Below, piece by piece: positions 1-9,269 of a stretch of DNA of 64,000 bases (the first letter of the stretch is position 1; every line of letters starts with the position of its first letter). The DNA lies in NCBI RefSeq assembly GCF_002082015.1, contig NZ_CP015109.1:3005001-3069000 (forward strand), given 5' to 3'. The position numbers were made by a program, and so were the translations under genes. A model generated the notes under the pieces. It saw nothing but the letters and a program-made list of their open reading frames with translations, ran no database searches and was not told where the DNA came from. Source of the DNA: Sporosarcina ureae (GTDB taxonomy: Bacteria; Bacillota; Bacilli; Bacillales_A; Planococcaceae).

Positions 1-603
1 CAAAATGGAATTGGACATCTATCGTTGATTGAGCAGTATCCACTCGGGCATGTGTCGTTCGCTACAGTTGAGCATGGGGCAGTTAGAATAGATGACCGAA
101 CAGTCTCACATAACGGTATCGGGCCTATTAACATTGTAGAAAATGATCAAATTGCTCCAATCATACAGTGGTTGCAAGAAATAGATCCTCAGAACTTTCC
201 GATTACTACGCAACAGAATGCTAAACAGTTATTGTTTCGTAAAGTACTGATCAATTGTGCGATCAACCCACTAACGGCATTGTTGGAAATTAGGAATGGA
301 CTGTTGTTAGAAAACCCTTACTTCCAGGTGTTATTCCGCCAGCTATGCGAAGAGTTACTCAGTAATTTTGAAGAGTATAGTGATCTACTGAGCTATGATG
401 ATATAGAAGAAGTATGCCGAAAAACAGCCTCTAATCAATCATCTATGCTTGTAGATAGAATAAAAGGACGGAATATGGAAATTGAGACTATTTTAACAGC
501 AGTGTTGAAAGAAATTCATCAAAAAGGTGGCAGTGCTCCTTTTTTACGAACGCTTGAGACTGCACTGCTTGGAATAAACAGGAGTGAATGTGGCGGATGT
601 TAA
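1..603 (+). CDS. panE: 2-dehydropantoate 2-reductase, C-terminal part (partial)
   Basis: The gene enters the window from the left; the frame is open from base 1 and reads QNGIGHLSLIEQ, which contains the NGIGH motif of ketopantoate reductases. About 200 residues remain: the end of the nucleotide-binding domain and the all-helical C-terminal domain with KVLINCAINPLTALL, a segment that carries the catalytic Lys and substrate-binding Asn in this family. The enzyme reduces ketopantoate to pantoate with NADPH in pantothenate/CoA synthesis and is cytosolic. The TTG at 25 is internal and not the start. The 3' end overlaps the next gene by about 15 bases. The neighbour order panE - DUF3397 - bshC is usual for Bacillales. 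Confidence 0.9.
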   Translation, partial: QNGIGHLSLIEQYPLGHVSFATVEHGAVRIDDRTVSHNGIGPINIVENDQIAPIIQWLQEIDPQNFPITTQQNAKQLLFRKVLINCAINPLTALLEIRNGLLLENPYFQVLFRQLCEELLSNFEEYSDLLSYDDIEEVCRKTASNQSSMLVDRIKGRNMEIETILTAVLKEIHQKGGSAPFLRTLETALLGINRSECGGC

Positions 604-977
604 CGAATATACTTGGAGCGTTATTATTGTTCCCTTTTATAATTTTAGTCGTATTAATTATTGTGGCGAAGAAAATAGGATTACCTAAAAAGAAGAGGAT
701 CGGATGGGCGGTAGATTGGACGACACCGTTTATGGTATTGACCGTTTTAATTTTGATTCGTTCGATTTGGGATGTTTGGTTGCCCATACTGTTAATCGGA
801 GTATTGTGTTTGATTGCGATCGGATTTGCAGTTATAGAACGGTCCAGGGAAAAAGAGTTTCGGTCATCTTGGGTGTTACGTAGAACATGGCGAGCGTATT
901 TTCTACTCTTAACAGTGGCTTACTTTTTACTGTTCATTATTGGAATTACGGTGCAGATCATCCGCAACTTGAACTAG
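588..977 (+). CDS. DUF3397 family membrane protein
   Basis: A 129-residue, very hydrophobic protein with about four predicted membrane segments (roughly residues 6-28, 45-60, 64-82 and 103-124) separated by short basic loops. Length, topology and position between panE and bshC match the DUF3397 family of Bacillales; no function is established. The start is uncertain: ATG 588 lies only a few bases after the AGGAG at 580-584, whereas ATG 597 (three codons later) is about 12 bases away. It overlaps the end of panE, so the two are probably co-transcribed. Confidence 0.75.
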   Translation: MWRMLTNILGALLLFPFIILVVLIIVAKKIGLPKKKRIGWAVDWTTPFMVLTVLILIRSIWDVWLPILLIGVLCLIAIGFAVIERSREKEFRSSWVLRRTWRAYFLLLTVAYFLLFIIGITVQIIRNLN

Positions 978-999
978 GGAGTACTCGTAAGCGTATCAA

Positions 1000-1028
1000 T
1001 TCAACCTGGTCAGGTGAGATGATATACT
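1000..1028 (+). promoter_or_regulatory. Possible extended -10 SigA promoter for bshC
   Basis: TGATATACT at 1020-1028 is an extended -10 (TGn plus TATACT). The -35 region, TTCAAC at 1000-1005 with 17 bases of spacing, is poor, as is common for extended -10 promoters. The predicted transcript would start about 30 bases before the bshC start. Confidence 0.45.
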
Positions 1029-1061
1029 TGCGTTAGTATGGTACATAAAGGAGTTTGTGTA

Positions 1062-2678
1062 ATGGACTTGGACACAATGGAGTTGCCGAAAAAGAATAAA
1101 TTGATGGAATCGTATCGTCACGATCCGCAATTTCTCCATAAATATTTTGAATATGAAATGACACCAGTAGGGTTTGAAGATAGAGCAGAAGAATTGCATC
1201 AACGCTCTTTTCAAAGAGAAAAACTAGCTGCTGCGGTAGAAAGTTATATGGAGCCCTTTGGAATATCAGATGTGGCTGCTCAGTATATACAAGAGCTTTC
1301 GGAAGGTGCGTTAGTAGTGATTGGCGGACAGCAAGCGGGGGTTTTGACAGGTCCTTTATATTCTGTTCACAAAGCGATATCTGTGATTTTATTGGCACAA
1401 AAACAACGAAAAACACTAGAAAAACCTGTAGTTCCTGTTTTTTGGATTGCAGGAGAAGATCATGATATCAATGAAATCAATCATACATACACTGCGAAGG
1501 CAGGAAAAGCGATCAAACGGCAGTTTAAACAGCAAACCATTTTAAAAACGATGGCTTCAGACACACAGTATGATCAAAAAGAAATGACAGCATATATTAA
1601 GAAGATTTTTAAAAGCTACGGAGAGACGTCTTATACGCAAAAGTTATTGCATGATGTGTTGCAAACTGTAGAGCAAGAACAGAATTTCACAGCTTTCTTC
1701 ACCTCGCTGATGAATGAACTATTTACTGCACATGGATTGTTATTTATAGACGCAGCTTATAAACCATTGCGTCAATTGGAATCGCCTTACTTCTCACAAA
1801 TGATTGAAAATACTGAGGCCATGGCAAAGAGCATTTACTATACAGAACAACAACTCCACGCAGATGGGTTTGCAAAGCCAATCGAATCAGAAGAGCAAGA
1901 CGCTAATCTATTTTATGTTCATGATACAGGGAGGGTATTGCTCCGAAGAAAAGATGGAAAGTTCGTCAATGAACAAGCGGGGATTACCTATACAGAACAA
2001 GAAATGCATCATCTTGCAAAAAATGAGCCTTGGTTGCTAAGTAACAATGTAGCCACAAGACCTATTATGCAAGACCTCGTATTTCCTGTATTGGCATTCG
2101 TCGGCGGTCCTGGCGAAATTGCCTACTGGTCCTTACTGAAAGAGGCTTTTCATCTTATGGGAATCAAAATGCCGGTAATTGTACCAAGACTTTCTATTAC
2201 TTTGGTCAACAGACAAGTCCAGGAAGCTTTAAAACTTACGGACATTACGATGACTCAAGTAATGAATCACGAACTACCTGATCTTCTTGAAAAATGGCTA
2301 GAGCAACAGCGAGATGAGCAATTTGACCGTTTGTTGATGGAAACGCAGAGTCAATTACAAACGCAGTATAAACAGTTACATTCACATCTAGAAACGTCAG
2401 ATCCGGGACTACTACAATTACTTGATAAAAATTTACAGTTCCATAAGAGCCAGTTTGACTATTTACAGAAGAAAAAAGAGCAGTCTATTTTGCTGAAACA
2501 TCACGTACAATATGAGCGCTATCAGGTTATTTCGGAACAGCTATTTCCTGAAGGTTCCCTTCAAGAGCGTCTCTATTCACCATACTTTTACATGAACCAG
2601 TTCGGTAAAGGATTGATTGATGAGTTACTAAAACAACCTTATACATTTAATGGATCACACCAACTAGTCTATTTATAA
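1062..2678 (+). CDS. bshC: Bacillithiol biosynthesis cysteine-adding enzyme BshC
   Basis: A protein of 538 residues, the usual BshC length. It catalyses, or is genetically required for, the last step of bacillithiol synthesis, the addition of cysteine to GlcN-malate. Visible features are the conserved VIGGQQAGVLTGPLYS segment near residue 95, VFWIAGEDHDINEINH near residue 130, a central VFPVLAFVGGPGEIAYW stretch and a long C-terminal coiled-coil region (roughly residues 385-480). ATG 1062 is chosen over the in-frame ATG 1038 because AAAGGAG at 1047-1053 sits eight bases before it. Bacillithiol is the low-molecular-weight thiol of Bacillales and relatives, so this gene supports the taxonomic placement. 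Confidence 0.93.
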   Translation: MDLDTMELPKKNKLMESYRHDPQFLHKYFEYEMTPVGFEDRAEELHQRSFQREKLAAAVESYMEPFGISDVAAQYIQELSEGALVVIGGQQAGVLTGPLYSVHKAISVILLAQKQRKTLEKPVVPVFWIAGEDHDINEINHTYTAKAGKAIKRQFKQQTILKTMASDTQYDQKEMTAYIKKIFKSYGETSYTQKLLHDVLQTVEQEQNFTAFFTSLMNELFTAHGLLFIDAAYKPLRQLESPYFSQMIENTEAMAKSIYYTEQQLHADGFAKPIESEEQDANLFYVHDTGRVLLRRKDGKFVNEQAGITYTEQEMHHLAKNEPWLLSNNVATRPIMQDLVFPVLAFVGGPGEIAYWSLLKEAFHLMGIKMPVIVPRLSITLVNRQVQEALKLTDITMTQVMNHELPDLLEKWLEQQRDEQFDRLLMETQSQLQTQYKQLHSHLETSDPGLLQLLDKNLQFHKSQFDYLQKKKEQSILLKHHVQYERYQVISEQLFPEGSLQERLYSPYFYMNQFGKGLIDELLKQPYTFNGSHQLVYL

Positions 2679-2688
2679 GAAACTACTT

Positions 2689-2721
2689 AAACCCGCCATT
2701 CGTTCTATGAATGGCGGGTTT
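2689..2721 (+). terminator. Intrinsic terminator after bshC
   Basis: A perfect 13-bp stem (2689-2701 with 2709-2721, arm AAACCCGCCATTC) and a 7-base loop directly after the bshC stop. The U-tract is short (TTTAAT), but the stem ends in A-T pairs. Confidence 0.8.
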
Positions 2722-3262
2722 AATCTGCGTGTAGAAAATTGAGAATTCGTTGTAGTGAGAGTTGTTACTTTAGAAGAGCCGCATGTTGGATTTGCAGAGA
2801 ATAGATATTCTGAGATCCATACGTAGTATGTTTCGGTTCCTGTATAACAAATGGTAGTCACTCGATGTTGTGAATTGAAGTAGTAGTAGTTGAAATCTTT
2901 TATGGATGAATTAAATCTAAACTTGAAATTAAAAAAGTTTAAATGTAACACTATGTCCCATACTAATTTTATATATGATTTATTGCCCATCCCACTTTTT
3001 TTAGCATGCTTTAAGCTTCTCTAATGAGAGCTGCTAAATCTTCTTACTCACTAAACAAGTCCCGATTGAAACTAGAAAAATTTTAAGGGTAACGGCGTAA
3101 GAAAATTGCGAAAAAAGTAGTTTTATCGGGATACGGGGAGGAATGTAAATCAGAAAGAAGTACTATTGACACATTTTAATAATTATGCGAAGAAAAACGG
3201 CATAGTGGGTGGAGGAAAGTGGGGGGATGTGGTACATTATTTCATACAGTGGGGTGAATTAT
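2722..3262 (+). other. Long AT-rich intergenic region before the division cluster
   Basis: About 540 bases without a credible gene. A 105-codon minus-strand frame at 2673-2990 has no recognisable protein character. Structures seen: a hairpin-forming stretch TTAGCA...TGCTAA at 3001-3037 with an inner AGCTTCTC/GAGAGCT stem; an inverted repeat TCCCGAT (3060-3066) / ATCGGGA (3125-3131) with further AACT/AGTT pairing; an isolated TTGACA at 3166-3171 with no good -10 at 16-18 bases; and GTGGG runs at 3205, 3219 and 3249, just before mraZ. The promoter of the cluster probably lies in the last 150 bases, but I cannot fix it. Confidence 0.6.
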
Positions 3263-3694
3263 ATGTTCATGGGTGAGTATCAGCATTCAATTGATATGAA
3301 AGGTCGACTGATCGTTCCTTCGAAATTTCGGGAGCTACTAGCAGAAGGCTTTATTTTAACCCGTGGACTGGATAATTGCTTGTTTGGATATCCACTGGAC
3401 GAATGGCAAAAGCTTGAAGAAAAGTTGAAAGCGTTGCCGGTAACAAAAAGAGATGCTCGTGCATTCACTCGTTTTTTCTTTTCAGGAGCAAGCGAAGCAA
3501 GTCTAGATAAGCAGGGGAGAGTAAATATACCTGCAAACTTACGGGAATTCGCGAAGATTGAAAAGGACTGTATGATTATCGGTGTATCCAGCCGGATTGA
3601 GATCTGGTCTGCAGAACTATGGGAAGCGTACTACGAGGAATCTGAGGAATCATTCAATGACATTGCAGAAAACCTTATTGATTTTGAATTTTGA
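3263..3694 (+). CDS. mraZ: Transcriptional regulator MraZ
   Basis: A 143-residue protein beginning [19 protein letters not shown], the hallmark of MraZ, with two AbrB-like SpoVT/MraZ half-domains ([13 protein letters not shown] near residue 10 and [13 protein letters not shown] near residue 85). MraZ forms a ring-shaped oligomer, binds repeats in front of its own gene and controls the division and cell-wall cluster. ATG 3263 is chosen because GGGGTGA at 3251-3257 precedes it; the frame stays open upstream to GTG 3209, but those codons do not resemble MraZ. It is the first gene of the cluster; rsmH follows after 17 bases. Confidence 0.95.
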   Translation: MFMGEYQHSIDMKGRLIVPSKFRELLAEGFILTRGLDNCLFGYPLDEWQKLEEKLKALPVTKRDARAFTRFFFSGASEASLDKQGRVNIPANLREFAKIEKDCMIIGVSSRIEIWSAELWEAYYEESEESFNDIAENLIDFEF

Positions 3695-3711
3695 AAGCAG
3701 GCGGAATAACC

Positions 3712-4644
3712 ATGTTTAACCACACAACAGTATTACTGCATGAAGCCGTCGAAGGCTTGAATGTAAAAGAAGATGGCATTTACGTGGATTGCACACTTGG
3801 TGGTGCAGGTCACAGTGAAGAAATTGTCAAACTTCTATCATCTGAAGGACAACTAATCTGCTTCGACCAAGATATGACGGCCATTGAAGCAGCGCAAAAA
3901 AAGTTATCGAACTATACAGCACAAGTGCACTTCGTTCATGCAAACTTTAAAGACTTAAAAAATGAATTAGCAAAATTGGGAATCTCTCATGTTGATGGGA
4001 TTTTATATGACCTAGGAGTTTCTTCTCCGCAATTGGATACACCTGAACGAGGCTTCAGTTACCATCATGACGCTCCCTTGGACATGCGTATGGATACGTC
4101 TGCGCCATTGACAGCATATGAAGTGGTCAATGAATGGTCGTATTCAGATTTGGTCAGAATAATCTTCCGCTATGGTGAAGAGAAGTTCTCCAAGCAAATC
4201 GTTCGTAAAATTGAAGAAGCACGCGCTAATGCGCCTATACGTACAACAGGAGAACTGGCTGAACTTATTAAAACAGGTATACCAGCAGCCGCTAGAAGAA
4301 CCGGTGGCCATCCTGCAAAACGTGTTTTCCAAGCTATACGAATTGCGGTCAATGATGAGCTAGGAGCAGCTGAACAATCTATAACCGATGCCCTTACGTT
4401 ATTACGTAAAGATGGCCGAATCAGCGTAATTACCTTCCATTCACTTGAAGACCGCCTATGTAAAACTATTTTTAAGGAAGCTTCTTCCATGCCGGAGTTG
4501 CCGCCAAACTTACCTATTATACCTGAAGGGATGGATCCGGATTTCCGTCTTATTACGCGAAAGCCAATCATTCCCACAGATGAAGAAATAAAACATAATA
4601 AACGTGCCAGATCAGCAAAATTACGAGTTATAGAGAAAAAATAG
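3712..4644 (+). CDS. rsmH: 16S rRNA (cytosine1402-N4)-methyltransferase
   Basis: A 310-residue SAM-dependent methyltransferase that methylates N4 of C1402 in 16S rRNA (also called MraW). Motifs are [13 protein letters not shown] at the N-terminus, the SAM-binding [15 protein letters not shown] near residue 25, [13 protein letters not shown] near residue 98, AFQAIR-type [13 protein letters not shown] near residue 205 and [12 protein letters not shown] near residue 240. ATG 3712 follows AGGCGGA; the frame extends upstream to TTG 3691, which is not needed. It lies between mraZ and ftsL, the normal place. Confidence 0.96.
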   Translation: MFNHTTVLLHEAVEGLNVKEDGIYVDCTLGGAGHSEEIVKLLSSEGQLICFDQDMTAIEAAQKKLSNYTAQVHFVHANFKDLKNELAKLGISHVDGILYDLGVSSPQLDTPERGFSYHHDAPLDMRMDTSAPLTAYEVVNEWSYSDLVRIIFRYGEEKFSKQIVRKIEEARANAPIRTTGELAELIKTGIPAAARRTGGHPAKRVFQAIRIAVNDELGAAEQSITDALTLLRKDGRISVITFHSLEDRLCKTIFKEASSMPELPPNLPIIPEGMDPDFRLITRKPIIPTDEEIKHNKRARSAKLRVIEKK

Positions 4645-4661
4645 AAAAGGGGAATTGAGCC

Positions 4662-5033
4662 ATGGGACTAGAACAACGGAACTTAAATACGTTACAGACA
4701 CCAGAGGTAGAACCACATACAGACCAAAATCAGCCACAGGTTGTCCGCCGTGTAAAAAAGCGTTTTTCTAAGGGCGAAAAGATATTGTTCACTTTATTTG
4801 CAGCATTTACAATCGGATCATCTTCCATGCTTTTACAGACGCATTCTGATATAAACGCTATAAATAAAGAAGTACAGTTAATGAACTCTGAAATTGAAAA
4901 TACTACAAAACAAAATATTGAATTGTCCATTCAAGTGAGTGACAAATCCACTTACGAACGTATTTGGAAAAAAGCACAAGAGAGTGGTTTGAACCTTAAC
5001 GAAGGCAACGTAAAGGTCGTACCAGGACGATGA
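4662..5033 (+). CDS. ftsL: Cell division protein FtsL
   Basis: A small bitopic membrane protein of 123 residues: a basic cytoplasmic N-terminus (KKRFSKGEK before the membrane), one transmembrane helix at about residues 41-59 and an extracellular leucine-zipper-like coiled coil at about residues 62-105. FtsL joins DivIC and DivIB in the divisome and activates septal wall synthesis by FtsW and PBP2B. Sequence conservation is low in this family, so the call rests on topology, length and position between rsmH and pbpB. It overlaps the next gene by ATGA (5030-5033), which implies translational coupling. Confidence 0.88.
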   Translation: MGLEQRNLNTLQTPEVEPHTDQNQPQVVRRVKKRFSKGEKILFTLFAAFTIGSSSMLLQTHSDINAINKEVQLMNSEIENTTKQNIELSIQVSDKSTYERIWKKAQESGLNLNEGNVKVVPGR

Positions 5034-7255
5034 AGAAGTTTCGCTTTCAATGGGGAGCCTTTCTAATGTTTGTAGTATTCGGAGGGCTCTTTTTCATATT
5101 ATTCGGCAGAATTCTTTTTATTCAAATGACGGGCCAAGTAGATGGGAAAGAGTTAGCGAAAATCGCTTCAAACCAATATGAAAAAAACGCCGTCTTACAA
5201 GCAAGCCGCGGGGCAATCGTCGATCGAAATGATGTGCCGATTGCATCAGATACATTAAGTTATCATGTAGTGGCTGTCCTTAATGAAGCTGCTAGTAAAA
5301 ACAGCAAAAGAAAATATCATGTGGTGGATTATAAGGAGACGGCTAAAGTACTGGCCAAATATTTACCGCTAAAAGAACGTGAAATTTACGATAAAATGAA
5401 AAACGCTAGAGAAGGCGCTTGGCAAATTGAGTTTGGGCGTGCGGGCAAAGATCTGAACCGCGAAACGATGATGAAAATGAAAGAAGAACTCGATAGAAAA
5501 AAATTATCGGGTATTTTGTTTGTAGAAGGTAAAAAACGATTTTATCCTAATGGTCGCTTCGCTTCTTACTTAGTGGGCTTTGCTCAAAAAGAAGAATTAG
5601 AAAACAATCAAACTGTTACCAAAGGGAAAATGGGGCTTGAAAAAATATATAACAAGCAACTAACAGGTGTCGATGGAAAAGTGAATTATCAATCTGACGG
5701 TTGGGGATATTTATTGCCTACTGCTAGCAAGCAAATTGAAGAACCACAGGATGGACAGACGATTAAACTAACATTGGATAAGACAATTAGTAATTTCGTA
5801 GAAGAAGCGATGGATCAAGTAGAAGAAGAGTATTCTCCGAAAAAGATGCTAGTTCTCGTATCTAATCCAAAAACGGGTGAAATCCTGGCAATGAGTCAAC
5901 GACCGACGTTTAATCCGATGACGAGAGAGGGATTGACAGAAAACTGGTTGAATGATGCAGTGGAGCAGACGATTGAACCAGGTTCTCCAATGAAAATGTT
6001 CACATTGGCAGCGGCGGTAGAAGAAGGTAAATGGGAGCCGGATGACTATTTTAAATCTGGATCTTACCGCATCTATGACAGAGTGATAAGTGATGTGAAC
6101 GTGAAAGGCTGGGGTACGATTACTTTTATGGAAGGATTGCAACGTTCCTCCAACGTGGGAATGGCCTACTTACTCGAAAGAATCGGTGATCAGAAATTCA
6201 TTGAATACGTTCACAAATTTGGATTTGGTAAAAAAACTGGAATCGATTTGCCGAATGAAGCGTCGGGCGTTGTACTAGATAATTATCCAGCAGAACGATT
6301 GACAACTTCTTATGGGCAAGGTTCTACCGTTACACCACTGCAAATGATACAAGCTGCTTCTGCCATTGCGAATAACGGTGTCATGATGAAACCATATGTA
6401 ATTGACCAAATTATAGACCCGAATACGAAAGAAGTGCTAGAGAATCACGAACCTGAAGAAAGTGGAACACCCATTTCCGCAGCTACAGCTAAAGAAGTGC
6501 GTGAAATCCTTGCAACAACAGTAACTTCAGAAAAAGGTACTGCACAAAAGTACCATCTGGAAAATTATGCAGTAGGAGGTAAAACGGGTACAGCAGAACT
6601 TCCTAAAACAGATGGAAAAGGATATATGTCTGGCTATGGGAACTACCTATACTCTTTCCTTGGAATGGCACCGATTGATGACCCGCAACTTCTGATTTAT
6701 GTAACGGTTCAGCAACCTAAGTTAAAAGCAGGCGAACAAGGGTCTGATCCTGTATCGAAAGTATTTAACCCGATTATGGAAAACAGCTTGAAATACTTAA
6801 ACATTGCTCCAGAGGAGGAACAACAGATTCCTGTGAAAAAGGTTGGGGATTATGAAGGAAAAGATGCAGAAACAGCAGCATCTTCGGTAGCAGAGGATGG
6901 CTTCCAAACTGTATTAATCGGAGAAGGTGGTAAGGTAACTAAACAAATACCAAAAGCGGATACGAAATTAACAGAGAACTCAATGGTATTGTTGGAAACA
7001 AAAGGGGATACGACATTTCCAGACATGACGGGTTGGTCCAAAAAGATGGTGCTTTCATTTACGAACCTTTCAAAGTTGGATATTCGGATCAACGGTGAAG
7101 GCTACGTAGTTGGACAAAGCGTTACGGAAGGAACGTTAGTAAACAAGAGAGATCCTATCGTCGTTGAGCTTCGGACGCCTGAGCAACAGTATAATAAAAA
7201 GAAAAGTAATGAAGACAAAGAGGCAAAAGAAGAGGAGCAAATCATGGGTGGCTAA
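5030..7255 (+). CDS. pbpB: Septal penicillin-binding protein 2B (FtsI type)
   Basis: A 741-residue class B penicillin-binding protein, the septal transpeptidase of the divisome. One membrane anchor lies at about residues 10-32, followed by the dimerisation/pedestal domain (RGAIVDRNDVPIA near residue 60), then the transpeptidase domain with the SxxK motif at S319-K322 (GSPMK), SSN at 373-375 and KTGT at 518-521. Two PASTA domains follow from about residue 605 to 725, and the C-terminus is a charged tail. The protein is slightly longer than the B. subtilis enzyme. ATGA overlap with ftsL. Confidence 0.94.
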   Translation: MKKFRFQWGAFLMFVVFGGLFFILFGRILFIQMTGQVDGKELAKIASNQYEKNAVLQASRGAIVDRNDVPIASDTLSYHVVAVLNEAASKNSKRKYHVVDYKETAKVLAKYLPLKEREIYDKMKNAREGAWQIEFGRAGKDLNRETMMKMKEELDRKKLSGILFVEGKKRFYPNGRFASYLVGFAQKEELENNQTVTKGKMGLEKIYNKQLTGVDGKVNYQSDGWGYLLPTASKQIEEPQDGQTIKLTLDKTISNFVEEAMDQVEEEYSPKKMLVLVSNPKTGEILAMSQRPTFNPMTREGLTENWLNDAVEQTIEPGSPMKMFTLAAAVEEGKWEPDDYFKSGSYRIYDRVISDVNVKGWGTITFMEGLQRSSNVGMAYLLERIGDQKFIEYVHKFGFGKKTGIDLPNEASGVVLDNYPAERLTTSYGQGSTVTPLQMIQAASAIANNGVMMKPYVIDQIIDPNTKEVLENHEPEESGTPISAATAKEVREILATTVTSEKGTAQKYHLENYAVGGKTGTAELPKTDGKGYMSGYGNYLYSFLGMAPIDDPQLLIYVTVQQPKLKAGEQGSDPVSKVFNPIMENSLKYLNIAPEEEQQIPVKKVGDYEGKDAETAASSVAEDGFQTVLIGEGGKVTKQIPKADTKLTENSMVLLETKGDTTFPDMTGWSKKMVLSFTNLSKLDIRINGEGYVVGQSVTEGTLVNKRDPIVVELRTPEQQYNKKKSNEDKEAKEEEQIMGG

Positions 7256-7256
7256 T

Positions 7257-7285
7257 GAATAGCGTGCGATTTCACAGCATACCTT
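7257..7285 (+). promoter_or_regulatory. Possible SigE-type promoter before the spoVD-like gene
   Basis: GAATA at 7257-7261 and CATACCTT at 7278-7285 are spaced by 16 bases and resemble the mother-cell SigE pattern (ATA in the -35, CATAYAHT in the -10). The site lies about 25 bases before the gene, and spoVD is SigE-dependent in B. subtilis. The match is partial. Confidence 0.35.
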
Positions 7286-7309
7286 AATAGAAAAAAAGGT
7301 AGTGAGTCA

Positions 7310-9223
7310 TTGCGTTCATTTATTGATATGCAGTCCAAAAAACGTTTACGTGCAGCCTTCTTATGCTTTCTTATCTGTCTATTACTCGTAATCGGCAAAC
7401 TATTTCATGTTCAAATTATCAAGCATGAGTGGTTGAAAGAAAAGGCAGAAGAAAATTGGGATATTGAAATTCCTTTCGGTGCTATGCGTGGAGATATTAC
7501 GGACCGAAGCGGTAAGTTGATTGTAGGTAATAAACTAGCCCCTACATTGTATTTCATGCCAGCTCAAAATCCTGACATTTCTAGCGACATACCTGCAATT
7601 GCAAAAATCCTTAACATGCCGCCAGAAGCTTTGGAAGAAAAGCTGAAGAAAAAAACGTATATGGTGAAATTAGCTCCCGAAGGAAAAAATATTACGAAGG
7701 AGCAAGGGGACGAGATTACTAAACTACAAGTAGCCGGATTGTATGTGGGAGTAGACTTCGTCCGATACTATCCATATGACGATCTATTAGCGCGGTTGAT
7801 TGGTTTTACGGGCTATGATGGTGATGGTTTAGCAGGTATTGAGTATGCTTATGATGAAATTTTAAACGGAACAGGAGACAAAGTACGACTGTTCACGGAT
7901 GCTAAAGGAATTGCATTGCCCCATGTAGAAGATAGTTTCGAACATGGAAAAGACGGCTCAACCTTGGAGCTGACCATCGATCTGAAAATGCATCAAATTG
8001 TGGAACGCGAACTGAAACAAGCAATGGAAAAGTATGATGCGACACAGGCGCTGGCTATCATTATGAATCCTAAAACAGGAGAATTATTGTCACTGGCATC
8101 TGTACCTGGCTTTGACCCGCGAGAATACCAATCAGCCGATTCCACTATCTATAATCGGAACTTACCCGTATGGATGACGTACGAGCCAGGTTCCACGTTT
8201 AAAATTCTTACACTGGCAGCTAGCTTGGAAGAAGATGTTATCGATTTAGAGAACGAAAATTTTTATGACCCTGGTTATAAAGTCGTTGCAAACGCTAGAT
8301 TACGATGTTGGAAGCGAGAAGGTCATAAAGATCAAACATTTTTAGAAGTTGTAGAAAACTCGTGTAACCCGGGATTCATTACGATGGGGCAGCGGCTTGG
8401 AAGTGAAAGACTAGATCGCTATATTCGTGAATTCGGTTTCGGTAGCTCGACAGAATCAGGCATTGCTGGAGAATCGAAAGGTATTCTGTTTTCCAAAGAA
8501 GCATTTGGACCGGTAGAACAGGCAACTACTTCGTTCGGCCAAGGGATCTCTGTCACCCCCATCCAACAAGTGCAAGCAGTTGCCGCAGCTATTAATGGCG
8601 GTAAACTTTATAAGCCTTATATTGTCAAATCAATAAAGGACTCTGAAGGTAAGACATTAAAAGAATTTGAACCCGAATTAAAAAGACAAGTAATCAGTGA
8701 AGAAACATCGGCTAAAGTGCGGCATGCGCTTGAATCTGTTGTGGCTAACGGATCGGGTCGTAATGCGTTTGCAGATGGACTTCGAATAGGTGGTAAAACA
8801 GGGACGGCACAGAAAGTAGAGAATGGTCGTTATAAAGATGGCGATTATATCGTCTCCTTCATTGGTTTCGCGCCTGCAGACGACCCTGAATTACTCGTGT
8901 ACCTAGCTATTGATAGTCCAAAGAACTCCATTCAGTTCGGTGGAGTAATCGCTGCACCCATCGTGGGACGCATCATTGAAGAAATTGCCCCGATTGCTAA
9001 TATTGAAAGAAGAAAAGAGCAATTAGAAAAAGAATACCGATGGGGAGACGCGATCACATTCCGTTCACCTGATTTACTTGGAATGAATGAAAAAGAATTG
9101 CTGTCTCAAAATTACACGTTTAAAGTTAAATGGCATGGAAAAGGTAAGAAAGTGATTCGACAGTTACCCGCTCCCCATACTTTAATGACCGTAGAAGACA
9201 CGATTCATTTGTATACAGAATAA
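7310..9223 (+). CDS. spoVD: SpoVD-type penicillin-binding protein (stage V sporulation protein D)
   Basis: A 637-residue class B penicillin-binding protein. It has one N-terminal membrane anchor (about residues 12-32), a pedestal domain with FGAMRGDITDRSGKLIV near residue 55, a transpeptidase domain with SxxK at S295-K298 (GSTFK), SCN at 351-353 and KTGT at 496-499, and a single C-terminal PASTA domain (about 580-637). SpoVD makes spore cortex peptidoglycan in B. subtilis with SpoVE, whose homologue lies downstream here. The start TTG 7310 follows AAAAAGGTAG; ATG 7328 is an alternative. The 54-base gap from pbpB may hold its own promoter. Confidence 0.88.
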   Translation: MRSFIDMQSKKRLRAAFLCFLICLLLVIGKLFHVQIIKHEWLKEKAEENWDIEIPFGAMRGDITDRSGKLIVGNKLAPTLYFMPAQNPDISSDIPAIAKILNMPPEALEEKLKKKTYMVKLAPEGKNITKEQGDEITKLQVAGLYVGVDFVRYYPYDDLLARLIGFTGYDGDGLAGIEYAYDEILNGTGDKVRLFTDAKGIALPHVEDSFEHGKDGSTLELTIDLKMHQIVERELKQAMEKYDATQALAIIMNPKTGELLSLASVPGFDPREYQSADSTIYNRNLPVWMTYEPGSTFKILTLAASLEEDVIDLENENFYDPGYKVVANARLRCWKREGHKDQTFLEVVENSCNPGFITMGQRLGSERLDRYIREFGFGSSTESGIAGESKGILFSKEAFGPVEQATTSFGQGISVTPIQQVQAVAAAINGGKLYKPYIVKSIKDSEGKTLKEFEPELKRQVISEETSAKVRHALESVVANGSGRNAFADGLRIGGKTGTAQKVENGRYKDGDYIVSFIGFAPADDPELLVYLAIDSPKNSIQFGGVIAAPIVGRIIEEIAPIANIERRKEQLEKEYRWGDAITFRSPDLLGMNEKELLSQNYTFKVKWHGKGKKVIRQLPAPHTLMTVEDTIHLYTE

Positions 9224-9269
9224 GCAGTGCTTCACTGACAGGCAATTGATAGTAGAAGGAGAACTTAAC

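Noticed and set aside
2673-2990. 105-codon minus-strand open frame after bshC
   Set aside because: Covers the bshC terminator, has no family resemblance, an odd Phe/Asn/Tyr-rich composition and no ribosome binding site.
3166-3194. SigA promoter for mraZ from the TTGACA at 3166
   Set aside because: No acceptable -10 at 16-18 bases (GAAGAA region); the nearby TTATGC is only about 11 bases away.
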